A stretch of DNA of 64,000 nucleotides, taken from positions 682,001 through 746,000 of the forward strand of contig NZ_KB892705.1 of assembly GCF_000373905.1 (NCBI RefSeq), in the 5' to 3' direction. Below the pieces are notes generated by a model. The model was not told the origin of the DNA. It worked only from the letters and a program-made list of their open reading frames with translations, and ran no database searches. This DNA comes from Mycobacterium sp. 155 (lineage in GTDB: Bacteria; Actinomycetota; Actinomycetes; Mycobacteriales; Mycobacteriaceae). The position numbers were made by a program, and so were the translations under genes. How positions within the stretch are numbered: position 1 is the stretch's first letter; every line of letters starts with the position of its first letter. Shown here piece by piece: positions 43,881 through 52,938 of the stretch.

Positions 43881-46800
43881 ATGAGCAATCTCGCCGTCGC
43901 GGACCCGCAGCATATTCGGGAGACGGTTGCCGATCTTCTCGGTGTCGGCAGCGATGCCGTCGATCCGCATGCCGACCTGATCGGGCAGGGGCTTGACTCC
44001 ATCCGAATGATGTCTCTGGCCGGCCGCTGGCGCCGGGCCGGCATCGATGTCGACTTTGCCGCCCTCGCGGCCATACCGACCGTAGCGGCGTGGGCCGAGC
44101 TGGTGTCCCGACACAACCCGAATGCCACCGTCGGGCAGCATGATTCGCCGTCCCCGCCGCAGGACGTGCATGAACCTTTTCCGCTGGCGCCGATGCAGCA
44201 CGCCATGTGGGTGGGACGTGAGGGCGATCAGCAACTCGGTGGTGTGGCCGGGCATCTTTACGTCGAATTCGACGGCGAGGGAATCGATCCCGACCGGTTG
44301 CAGAGCGCCGCCACAGCGCTGGCCGAACGGCATCCGATGCTACGGGTGCAGTTCCTGCCCGACGGTACGCAGTGCATCGCCGAGCCCGCACGGCAGTATC
44401 CGGTCACCATCGAAGATCTGCGCGCGGCCGCACCCGAGCAGGTGGGGGAGCGCTTGGCGACCATCCGCCGGACCAAATCCCATCAGCAGCTCAACGACGA
44501 GGTCTTCGAACTGACTCTGACGTTGTTGCCCGGTGACGCAACGCGATTGCACGTCGATCTCGACATGCAGGCGGCCGACGCCATGAGTTACCGCACCCTG
44601 ATGGCCGACCTGGCAGTGCTCTATCGCGGTGAGCACCTGCCGGCCTTGGGCTACACCTACCGCGAATATCGTTTGGCGGCACCAGAAACCGCCAATGAGG
44701 CCGACCGGCAGTGGTGGGCAGAGCGGATCGCCGAGCTGCCCGATCCCCCTCGTCTGCCGTTGGTGCCACCGACCGAGCAGGCTGACCCGCACCACACCAC
44801 GCGCCGCCATCATTGGCTGGACCCCGCCACCCGCGATGCGCTCTACGCCGGGGCCCGCCGCCGCGGCATCACCCCGGCGATGGCGCTGGCCGCCTCGTTC
44901 GCCGATGCCCTGGCCGGCTGGTCGGCCGAGTCCCGGTTCCTGCTCAACGTGCCGCTCTTCGGCCGCGAGCAGCGTCATGCCGACGTGGACAAGCTCGTGG
45001 GCGACTTCACGTCGTCGCTCCTACTGGGCATCGACCTCGACGGCACCGCGACGGCCACCGACCGCGCCAGGACGGTGCAGGACACCTTCCATGCCGCGGC
45101 CGGACACGCGGGCTACCCCGGGTTGTCGGTGCTGCGCGATCTCGGCCGCCACCGCGGCACCCAGGTGCTAGCTCCGGTGGTCTACACCAGTGCGCTCGGA
45201 CTCGGTGAGCTCTTCGCCGGCGAGGTGACCGAGGCCTTCGGCAAACCGGTGTGGATCAATTCGCAGGGACCACAGGTGCTTCTCGACGCGCAGGTCACCG
45301 AGTTCGACGGTGGTGTCCTGGTGAACTGGGATGTACGGGAGCACGCTTTCCGCCCCGGTGTCATCGACGCCATGTTCGAACGCCACATCGATGAATTGCA
45401 CAGGCTGGCGACCGACGACACCGCCTGGGAGGCGCCGTCACCGCCGCTGTTGCCGGAATCGCAACGCGCGGTGCGCGATGCGATCAACGCGAAGACAGCT
45501 GCCCCGAGTGGCCATGTGCTACACCAGGGTTTCTTCGCCCAGGCCGCTGTGCGCCCCGACGCGGTCGCGGTCGTCGGATCCAACGGCCGGGTCACCTATG
45601 CGCAACTGCGGGAGCAGGTGCTCACCGTCGCCGCGGCACTGCGGGTCGCGGGCATCCGAACCGGTGAGAGTGTTGCGGTGATGGGTCCCAAGGGCCCCGA
45701 TCAGATCACCGCGTTGTTGGCGATCCTGGCCGCCGGTGCCGTCTACGTGCCTGTCGGCGTCGACCAGCCCGCCGAGCGCGCCGAGCGGATGTTGAAGGCA
45801 GGCGATGTCCGCATGGCCCTGTTCTGCGGCGACGGACCGCCGACCTGGCTGCCAGCGCTGACTATCGCGGAGGCTCTTCGTGTCGGTTCGCGTGCCGACC
45901 AGATCCAGCCTGCCGCAACAGATCCCAATGAATTAGCCTACGTTCTGTTCACCTCGGGATCCACCGGTGAGCCCAAGGGCGTCGAGGTCAGCCACGACGC
46001 CGCGATGAACACCGTCGAGACGCTCAACGGGCACTTCGGCGTCGGACCGGATGACAGTGTCCTGGCGCTCACGCATCTGGAATCCGACCTGTCGGTGCTC
46101 GATGTGTTCGGCACGCTCGCCGTGGGTGCCACGATCGTGGTGGTCGACGAGGCCGACCGGCGCAATCCGGATCACTGGGTCGAGCAGATCAACACCCACG
46201 GCGTCACGGTGCTCAACTTCCTGCCCGGGGCGTTGGAGATGCTGGTCGAGACCGCCACGTCCACCGACACGACGCTGCCGTCGGTGCGTGCGGTACCGAC
46301 CGGGGGTGACTGGGTACGCACCACGATGGTGCGCAAGTTGCAGGCCCTGGCGCCGGGAGTGCGGCTGACTGGTCTGGGCGGGGCCACCGAAACCGCGATC
46401 CACGCCACGCTTTTCGAGGCAGGTGAACTGCCGGACGAGTGGGCCGCGGTGCCGTACGGAAAGCCGTTCGCGAACAACGCCTGCCGCGTTGTCAACGCCG
46501 CAGGGGCGGACTGTCCCGACTGGGTGCCCGGCGAGTTGTGGTTCACCGGTCGCGGTATCGCGCGCGGTTACCGGGGGAGGCCAGACCTGACGTCCGAGCG
46601 GTTTGTTCCCTACCTCGGTCGCATCTGGTACCGCAGCGGTGACCTCGCCCGCTACTGGCCCGACGGCACACTGGAATTCGTCGGTCGGGCCGACCACCGC
46701 GTCAAGATCAGTGGTTACCGCATCGAACTCGGCGACGTCGAGGCAGCGCTGCAGCGGTTGCCCGGCGTGCATGCCGCCGTGGCCGCGGTCATGCCCGTCG

Positions 46801-47387
46801 CGGGCGGTGAGATGCTGGCCGCAGTCGTCGGACTCGACGGTGAGGCGGCGGGGGCGAGCGCGGCGACGGGGAATGTCACCGTTGCCGCGCTTCGCGCGGG
46901 CCTCGCGGAATTCCTTCCCGCACATATGGTTCCGCGGCATTTCGAGCTCGTCGAGCAGATCCCGTTCACCACGGGCGGAAAGACCGACCGACGCGCGGTG
47001 ATTGAACTGCTCAGCGAGGCGATCGGCGGCGGAGACCGCACTCAGGTGCAGCACGCCTCGACCGCGGTGGAGAAGGCACTGGCCCGCATCATGGCCGAAC
47101 TGCTGGGCGCCGGTGAGCTGGGCGTGGACGAGGACTTCTTCGAGCTGGGAGGTGATTCGGTGCTGGCCACCGCGGCCGTCGCCCGTATCCGGGATTGGTT
47201 GGACACCCCGACGGTGATGGTGCCCGACATCTTCGCCACCAGAACGGTGGAGGCGCTGGCGGTCCGGCTGGCCGCGCGGGAAGCCGATAGCGGCCGGCTC
47301 GAGCAGGTGGCAGAGCTGTACCTGGAAGTTGCCGAGATGGACGACGCCGACGTGTTGTCCGCGCTCGGCACCGCCTCGGCGTCGTGA
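43881..47387 (+). CDS. mbtB: Mycobactin NRPS MbtB (ArCP-Cy-A-PCP)
   Basis: A 1168-residue synthetase. Order of domains: aryl carrier (GQGLDSIRM, Ser about 40), cyclisation domain (the DxxxxDxxS motif reads DMQAADAMS near 228), adenylation (LFTSGSTGEPKG near 691; YRSGDLARYW; KISGYRIELGDVE), peptidyl carrier (LGGDSVLAT, Ser about 1093). It couples salicylate to Ser or Thr and closes the oxazoline. It is clearly shorter than M. tuberculosis MbtB and has no C-terminal thioesterase domain. Start: ATG 43881 with GGAGG five bases upstream; ATG 43878 is adjacent. Iron-regulated by the two IdeR boxes. Confidence 0.94.
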   Translation: MSNLAVADPQHIRETVADLLGVGSDAVDPHADLIGQGLDSIRMMSLAGRWRRAGIDVDFAALAAIPTVAAWAELVSRHNPNATVGQHDSPSPPQDVHEPFPLAPMQHAMWVGREGDQQLGGVAGHLYVEFDGEGIDPDRLQSAATALAERHPMLRVQFLPDGTQCIAEPARQYPVTIEDLRAAAPEQVGERLATIRRTKSHQQLNDEVFELTLTLLPGDATRLHVDLDMQAADAMSYRTLMADLAVLYRGEHLPALGYTYREYRLAAPETANEADRQWWAERIAELPDPPRLPLVPPTEQADPHHTTRRHHWLDPATRDALYAGARRRGITPAMALAASFADALAGWSAESRFLLNVPLFGREQRHADVDKLVGDFTSSLLLGIDLDGTATATDRARTVQDTFHAAAGHAGYPGLSVLRDLGRHRGTQVLAPVVYTSALGLGELFAGEVTEAFGKPVWINSQGPQVLLDAQVTEFDGGVLVNWDVREHAFRPGVIDAMFERHIDELHRLATDDTAWEAPSPPLLPESQRAVRDAINAKTAAPSGHVLHQGFFAQAAVRPDAVAVVGSNGRVTYAQLREQVLTVAAALRVAGIRTGESVAVMGPKGPDQITALLAILAAGAVYVPVGVDQPAERAERMLKAGDVRMALFCGDGPPTWLPALTIAEALRVGSRADQIQPAATDPNELAYVLFTSGSTGEPKGVEVSHDAAMNTVETLNGHFGVGPDDSVLALTHLESDLSVLDVFGTLAVGATIVVVDEADRRNPDHWVEQINTHGVTVLNFLPGALEMLVETATSTDTTLPSVRAVPTGGDWVRTTMVRKLQALAPGVRLTGLGGATETAIHATLFEAGELPDEWAAVPYGKPFANNACRVVNAAGADCPDWVPGELWFTGRGIARGYRGRPDLTSERFVPYLGRIWYRSGDLARYWPDGTLEFVGRADHRVKISGYRIELGDVEAALQRLPGVHAAVAAVMPVAGGEMLAAVVGLDGEAAGASAATGNVTVAALRAGLAEFLPAHMVPRHFELVEQIPFTTGGKTDRRAVIELLSEAIGGGDRTQVQHASTAVEKALARIMAELLGAGELGVDEDFFELGGDSVLATAAVARIRDWLDTPTVMVPDIFATRTVEALAVRLAAREADSGRLEQVAELYLEVAEMDDADVLSALGTASAS

Positions 47388-47402
47388 CCTGCACCGCGCC
47401 GG

Positions 47403-47525
47403 ATGCACAACTGGGCATCACAGGTTTGGCGCGTTCCGCTGGAGCACCGCATCGGTGACCTCAGCGCCACCGAGCTGATCGAGCACCTCGACAGATCTGA
47501 AAAGGAAACACTTTCGCGTGACTGA
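47403..47525 (+). pseudogene. Coding-like remnant between mbtB and mbtE, possible scar of lost mbtC/mbtD
   Basis: Forty codons in the mbtB frame, after its stop, encode a tail that reads VPLEHRIGDLSATELIEHLD and runs seven codons further into a TGA overlapping the mbtE start by eight bases. The DLSATELIEHL pattern resembles the last helix of a carrier domain, as at the end of a polyketide synthase. No ribosome binding site precedes the ATG at 47403. In other mycobacteria mbtC and mbtD lie exactly here. I read it as the 3' end of a deleted gene, but a tiny functional ORF cannot be excluded. Confidence 0.4.
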
Positions 47526-50500
47526 CATCGCAGACGCACCTCGAACCTCCGACGCGCGGCTGGAACTGATGCGGCGCAAGCTTGCCGAACGCGGTCTGAC
47601 TGCCGGGGCCGACCGCGCCGCCGTCGATCCCGGTGCACTGACCGACGGGCAACGCCGGATGTGGTTCGTACAGGGCTTCGACCCCAGCGGGGTGTTGCTC
47701 AATGTCTGCCTGTCCTACCGGCTCAGCGGAGAGATCGATGCCGAGGCACTGCACGACGCGGTGTATGCAGTAGCCCGGCGACACCCGATCCTGCGGACCA
47801 CCTTCGCCGCCGATGAGAACGGCGAACCACGGGCCACGGTGCACGACGACCTGGCCCCGGCGTGGATGACGCACGACCTGTCCGAAAAGTCCGAGCGGGC
47901 GCGGCAATTGCGGCTCGAGGTGCTCGCACAGCGGGAGTTCGGTACCCCGTTCGATCTGGGCTCGGACTCGCCGCTACGCGTCACGCTGATCAAGACCGGC
48001 GCGGCCGAACACGTCATGCTGCTCGTCGCGCACCACATCGCCTGGGACGACGGGTCGTGGCGGGTGTTCTTCACAGATCTGACGCGCGCTTATGCCGGAG
48101 CCGAACTGCCCGAAACCCCCCGGGTGTACGGCAATCCGGTGCTTCGAGCGGCAGAGGCCGACGAGGACATCGCCTACTGGCGCCGGGTCCTGGCTGATCC
48201 GCCGGAGCCGTTGGAGCTGCCCGGCCCCGCGGGGTCGGCCATACCGACCAGCTTCCGCTCCCAACGCACCACGTTGACACTGGCGCCCGACACCGTCCAG
48301 AAGGTATCGGCGCTCGCGCGTGACACCGGGGCTACCCCTTTCATGGTGCTGCTGGCCGCTTTCGGCGCCCTGATCAAGCGCTACACCCACACCGACGACT
48401 TCCTGGTCGCCACACCGGTGCTCAACCGCGAATCCGACGAGACCATCGGCTATTACGGCAACACCGTGGCGATGCGGATGCGGGTCAGCCCGGTTGCCGG
48501 GTTTCAAGACCTGGTCACCGCGACCCGCGACACCGCGCTGGGGGCCTTCGCCCATCAGTGGGTGAACCTCGACCGCGTGGTGCGTGAACTGAACCCCGAC
48601 CGACGCCACGGCGTCGAACGGATGACGAGGCTGAGCTTCGGTTTTCGCGAACCCGACGGTGGCGGGTTCCATCCCGATGGGGTGACGTGCCGGCGCGGTG
48701 AGCTACGGGGCCAGCACACCCAGCTGCCGCTGGGCTTCATGGTCGAATGGGATTCCACCGGTACCGGCGGTGTCGTCGTCGAGGCCGAACATCTCACCGA
48801 GGTCGTCGACGCCCCGCTGGCAGCTCAGATGCTGCGTCATTTCGCCGTGTTGCTCGAGCACGCACTCGACGATCCGCGCAAGCCGCTGTCTCGGCTGGAG
48901 CTCTTGACTCCCGAGGACGCCGAATGGATCCGCAACGTCAGCACGGGCGAGCAATTCCACACTCCAGCAAGCACATTGACGGACCTGGTGGCCGATCAGG
49001 CCGCGCGCACACCCGACGTGACCGCGGTGGTGTACGAAGGCAGGCACTACAGCTACCGTGAGCTCAACGAGTCGGCGAACCGGTTAGCGCACTGGCTCAT
49101 CGGACAGGGCATCGGCACCGAGGACCGGGTGGCGGTCCTGCTGGATAAATCTCCCGAACTCGTCATCACGGCACTCGGCATCGTCAAAGCCGGCGCGGTG
49201 TACCTACCGGTGGATCCGACCTATCCCGAGGACAGGATCAACTACATCCTTGCCGACTCCGACCCGAAAATTGTGCTGCGCGAACCGGTCACCGGGCTGG
49301 AGAACCACCCGTGCACCGAGCCGACCGACACCGACCGACTGCGCCCATTGTCCCCCGACAACACCGCGTACCTGATCTACACGTCCGGGTCCACGGGCCT
49401 GCCCAAAGGCGTTCCGGTACCACACCGCCCCGTCGCCGAGTACTTCGTGTGGTTCGGCGGCGACTACGGCGTGTCACAGGACGACCGTCTGCTGCAGGTC
49501 GCCTCGCAGAGCTTCGACGTGTCGATCGGCGAGATCTTCGGCATGCTCGCCGCCGGTGCCCGGCTCGTCATCCCCAAGCCGGGCGGGCTCACCGACATCG
49601 GTTATCTCACCGACCTGCTGCGCGACGAGGGCATCACCTCGATGCACTTCGTGCCGTCGCTGCTCGGCCTGTTCCTGTCGCTGCCCGGAGTGAACGAATG
49701 GCGCACGCTGCAGCGCGTTCCGATCGGTGGAGAGGCCCTGCCGGGCGAGATCGCCGATAAGTTCCACGCCACGTTCGACGCGCTGCTGCACAACTTCTAC
49801 GGGCCGACCGAAACCGTGCTCAACTGCACCCGCTACAAGGTGGAAGGAAAGCAGGGTGCTCGTGTCGTGCCGATCGGCACCCCGAAGATCAACACCACCA
49901 TTCACCTGCTCGACGAGGCGCTGCAGCCCGTCGCACCCGGTGTGATCGGTGAAATCTACATCGGCGGAACACATATCGCGCACGGATACCACCACCGACC
50001 GGGCCTGACCGCCGAGCGCTTCGTCGCCGACCCGTTCAACGCCGGTGGCCGCATGTACCGTTCGGGTGACCTGGCGCGGCGCAACGCCGACGGCGACATC
50101 GAGTTCGTCGGCCGCGCCGACGAGCAGGTCAAGATCCGCGGGTTCCGCATCGAACTCGGTGAAGTGTCCGCGGCCATCTCCGTAGACCCGTCGGTCGGCC
50201 AGGCCGTCGTGGTGGTCAGCGACCTGCCCACGCTGGGCAAGAGTCTGGTCGCCTATGTGACTGCGGCACCCGGTGCCGACACGGTCGAGATCGACCGCAT
50301 CCGGGCCAGGGTGAGTGCGGCGCTGCCCGAGTTCATGATCCCGGCGGCCTATGTCGAGCTCGCCGATATCCCGATCACCGCGCACGGCAAGATCGACCGC
50401 AGGGCTCTTCCCGAGCCGGAGATCATGTCCGCCAACGAATTCCGGGAACCCTCGACAGACACCGAACGCGAGGTGGCGGCACTATTCGCCGAGCTGCTCG

Positions 50501-52938
50501 ATCGCGACCGGGTGGGCGCCGACGACTCGTTCTTCGACCTCGGCGGTCACTCGCTGCTGGCCACCAAGTTGGTCGCCGCGGTGCGCGCCCGCTGCGGCGT
50601 CGACGTCGGTGTTCAGGATGTCTTCGAGTACACCACCGTGTCGGGGCTGGCCGCTCGCATCGAGGCGCTGCGGGCCTGCGGCACGAGTGCTGACAGGCCT
50701 GTGATCGTCGCGGTGCCGCACGACGGGCCACTGCAGATGTCCGCCGCGCAGTTACGCCAATGGTTCCAGTTTCGCATCGACGGCCCCAACCCCGTGAACA
50801 ACGTGCCGTTCGCGGCGCGACTGAGCGGGCCGTGCGATGTCGAGTTGTTGATCGCCGCGGTCAACGACGTCGTCGAGCGGCATGAGATCCTGCGGACCAC
50901 GTACCGCGAAATCAACGGTGCGCCATACCAAATCGTGCACCCGCCGGCCCCGCTGATCGTGCGCCGGGCCCGCGGTGAGGATGAGGACTGGCTGCAGCGC
51001 GAACTCGATGCCGAGCGCAAGCACTGCTTCGATCTGGAAGCTGAACTGCCCATCCGGGCCGCGATCCTGTCCACCGGCGAGCAGCATGTGCTGTCCCTGG
51101 TGGTGCATCACATTGCCGCCGACCATTGGTCGGCCGCCGTGTTGTTCACCGATCTGCTCGCGGCGTACCACGCGCGGCGATCCGGACAACCGGTGGAGCT
51201 GCCACCATTGCCTGTGCAGTACGCGGACTTTGCGGCCTGGCAGGCCGAGTTGCTCGCCACGGTCGACGCGCAGCGGGACTATTGGACACGGCAGCTGGCC
51301 GGGCTGGCCGAGAACAACGTCGAGACCGGGCTGCAGCCGGACTTCCCGCGCCCGCCCGTGCCGACGGGCGAGGGGCGGGCGTTCGACTTCCACATCGATG
51401 CGCCGACCCGCGAGAAGCTCGTCGAGTTGACTCGCGAGCTCGGGGTCACCGAGTTCATGCTGCTGCAGACCGTTGTCGCGATCGCATTGCACAAGGCAGG
51501 CCAAGGCACCGACATACCGCTGGGCACTCCCGTGGCCGGGCGGACCGTACCCGAACTCGACGGGCTGATCGGGTTTTTCATCAACATCCTGGTGCTCCGT
51601 AACGACCTGTCGGGCAACCCATCCCTGCGTGAGGTGCTGCGCCGATCCCGCGATATGGCGCTGGCTGCCTACCAACATCAGGACCTGCCGTTCGACCGCG
51701 TCGTCGACGCCGTGAGCCCGGTGCGGTCGCTGTCGCGCAACCCGCTGTTCGGTGTCGTCGTGCACGTGCGGGACGACCTGCCGTCCGAGCAGATCATCGA
51801 TTCGGGCCCCGACGGGGAAACACGTTTCACCGCACTGGAACCCACGTTCGACGTGGCCCACGCCGATCTGTCGCTGAACTTCTTCGCTCAGCCCGGTGCC
51901 GGGTACAAGGGCACCGTCATCTACCGCACCGAGCTGTACGAACCCGCGACCGCGCAACGGTTCGTCAAGTGGCTGCACCGCATCGTCGAAGCCTTCGTCA
52001 CCGACGCCGACCAGACGCTGCGTGACATCAGCGTCATCGAACCGGACGAGCGACGGCGTCTCGTCGAGGACTGGAGCCGCCGGGCGGTACCACCGGAGGG
52101 GCTCCCGCAGACCGAGGGAGCGACGCATGTCTATGTCCTCGACAGATGGCGGGAGCCTGTAGCCGTCGGCGACATCGGCGACGTCTATCTCGCGGGCGGC
52201 GCAGTCGACGAGGCCGCTCGCACCGCGACAGCCGCGGCGGCACAACGGTTTGTGCCCAACCCCTTCGGTGCGGGGCAGCTGTATCGCACCGGCGACCGGG
52301 CGCGCTGGACCGCCGACGGCCGGCTGCAACCGGTCATCACAGGCGAGCCCCGCCTGCAGGCCGCGCTGGAGGCGCTCGACGGCGTCGCCGCAGCGGCCAC
52401 CAGAAACTGGGACGAGAGCAACGGAGCACTGCTGGCCGGGTACATCGTCGCGCGGCAGGGCGGTGATGCGCAGGCCCTGCTGGAGGCTGTACATGCCGCG
52501 CTGCCAGACGAATTCGCCGGCATACCCATCAACATCGTCGACAACCTCGACATATTGGTGCGACCGACGGCGACGGTGCGCGCGGGATCGTCTGCGCCGC
52601 CTGCCACCGAGACCGAACGGGCCCTTGCCGCACTGCTGGCCGAGTTGCTCGACATCGACACGGTCGGGCGTTACGACGATTTCTTCGCCCTCGGCGGCGA
52701 CAGCATCCTCGCCGTGCAGTTGGCGGCACGGGCACGCGACGCGGGGTTGTCGATGACGGCGCGGACGGTGTTCGAACATTCCGAGTTGGCCGAGTTGGCC
52801 GAGGCCGTCGACACCGGCGCCGCGAGTGCGGCATCCGGCGACACCCACCACGCTCCCATGGCCGCGTCGGGCCTGTCGGTCGATGAGCTGGCGACGCTGA
52901 CCGCGGGCTGGAGAAAGGGCACGGACGGGACATCATGA
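47518..52938 (+). CDS. mbtE: Mycobactin NRPS MbtE (C-A-PCP-C-[A remnant]-PCP)
   Basis: A 1806-residue synthetase adding the first lysine-derived unit. Domains: condensation (HHIAWDDG near 172), adenylation (YTSGSTGLPKG near 621), carrier (LGGHSLLAT, Ser about 1012), second condensation (HHIAADHWS near 1197), and a second carrier (LGGDSILAV, Ser about 1729). Between the last two, about 1545-1690, only fragments of an adenylation domain remain (FVPNPFGAGQLYRTGDRARW) without the ATP-binding core. GTG start with AAAAGGA upstream. The stop overlaps mbtF (ATGA). Substrate assignment follows mycobactin knowledge. Confidence 0.93.
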   Translation: MTDIADAPRTSDARLELMRRKLAERGLTAGADRAAVDPGALTDGQRRMWFVQGFDPSGVLLNVCLSYRLSGEIDAEALHDAVYAVARRHPILRTTFAADENGEPRATVHDDLAPAWMTHDLSEKSERARQLRLEVLAQREFGTPFDLGSDSPLRVTLIKTGAAEHVMLLVAHHIAWDDGSWRVFFTDLTRAYAGAELPETPRVYGNPVLRAAEADEDIAYWRRVLADPPEPLELPGPAGSAIPTSFRSQRTTLTLAPDTVQKVSALARDTGATPFMVLLAAFGALIKRYTHTDDFLVATPVLNRESDETIGYYGNTVAMRMRVSPVAGFQDLVTATRDTALGAFAHQWVNLDRVVRELNPDRRHGVERMTRLSFGFREPDGGGFHPDGVTCRRGELRGQHTQLPLGFMVEWDSTGTGGVVVEAEHLTEVVDAPLAAQMLRHFAVLLEHALDDPRKPLSRLELLTPEDAEWIRNVSTGEQFHTPASTLTDLVADQAARTPDVTAVVYEGRHYSYRELNESANRLAHWLIGQGIGTEDRVAVLLDKSPELVITALGIVKAGAVYLPVDPTYPEDRINYILADSDPKIVLREPVTGLENHPCTEPTDTDRLRPLSPDNTAYLIYTSGSTGLPKGVPVPHRPVAEYFVWFGGDYGVSQDDRLLQVASQSFDVSIGEIFGMLAAGARLVIPKPGGLTDIGYLTDLLRDEGITSMHFVPSLLGLFLSLPGVNEWRTLQRVPIGGEALPGEIADKFHATFDALLHNFYGPTETVLNCTRYKVEGKQGARVVPIGTPKINTTIHLLDEALQPVAPGVIGEIYIGGTHIAHGYHHRPGLTAERFVADPFNAGGRMYRSGDLARRNADGDIEFVGRADEQVKIRGFRIELGEVSAAISVDPSVGQAVVVVSDLPTLGKSLVAYVTAAPGADTVEIDRIRARVSAALPEFMIPAAYVELADIPITAHGKIDRRALPEPEIMSANEFREPSTDTEREVAALFAELLDRDRVGADDSFFDLGGHSLLATKLVAAVRARCGVDVGVQDVFEYTTVSGLAARIEALRACGTSADRPVIVAVPHDGPLQMSAAQLRQWFQFRIDGPNPVNNVPFAARLSGPCDVELLIAAVNDVVERHEILRTTYREINGAPYQIVHPPAPLIVRRARGEDEDWLQRELDAERKHCFDLEAELPIRAAILSTGEQHVLSLVVHHIAADHWSAAVLFTDLLAAYHARRSGQPVELPPLPVQYADFAAWQAELLATVDAQRDYWTRQLAGLAENNVETGLQPDFPRPPVPTGEGRAFDFHIDAPTREKLVELTRELGVTEFMLLQTVVAIALHKAGQGTDIPLGTPVAGRTVPELDGLIGFFINILVLRNDLSGNPSLREVLRRSRDMALAAYQHQDLPFDRVVDAVSPVRSLSRNPLFGVVVHVRDDLPSEQIIDSGPDGETRFTALEPTFDVAHADLSLNFFAQPGAGYKGTVIYRTELYEPATAQRFVKWLHRIVEAFVTDADQTLRDISVIEPDERRRLVEDWSRRAVPPEGLPQTEGATHVYVLDRWREPVAVGDIGDVYLAGGAVDEAARTATAAAAQRFVPNPFGAGQLYRTGDRARWTADGRLQPVITGEPRLQAALEALDGVAAAATRNWDESNGALLAGYIVARQGGDAQALLEAVHAALPDEFAGIPINIVDNLDILVRPTATVRAGSSAPPATETERALAALLAELLDIDTVGRYDDFFALGGDSILAVQLAARARDAGLSMTARTVFEHSELAELAEAVDTGAASAASGDTHHAPMAASGLSVDELATLTAGWRKGTDGTS

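Noticed and set aside
45933..47408. 491-codon minus-strand ORF opposite mbtB
   Set aside because: Shadow ORF; it has no recognisable domain and the opposite strand encodes a typical adenylation-PCP region.
50752..52851. 699-codon ORF on the minus strand inside mbtE
   Set aside because: It is a shadow of high-G+C codon bias; its sequence is rich in Arg, Gly, Gln and His with no domain, while the plus-strand frame has clear NRPS motifs.
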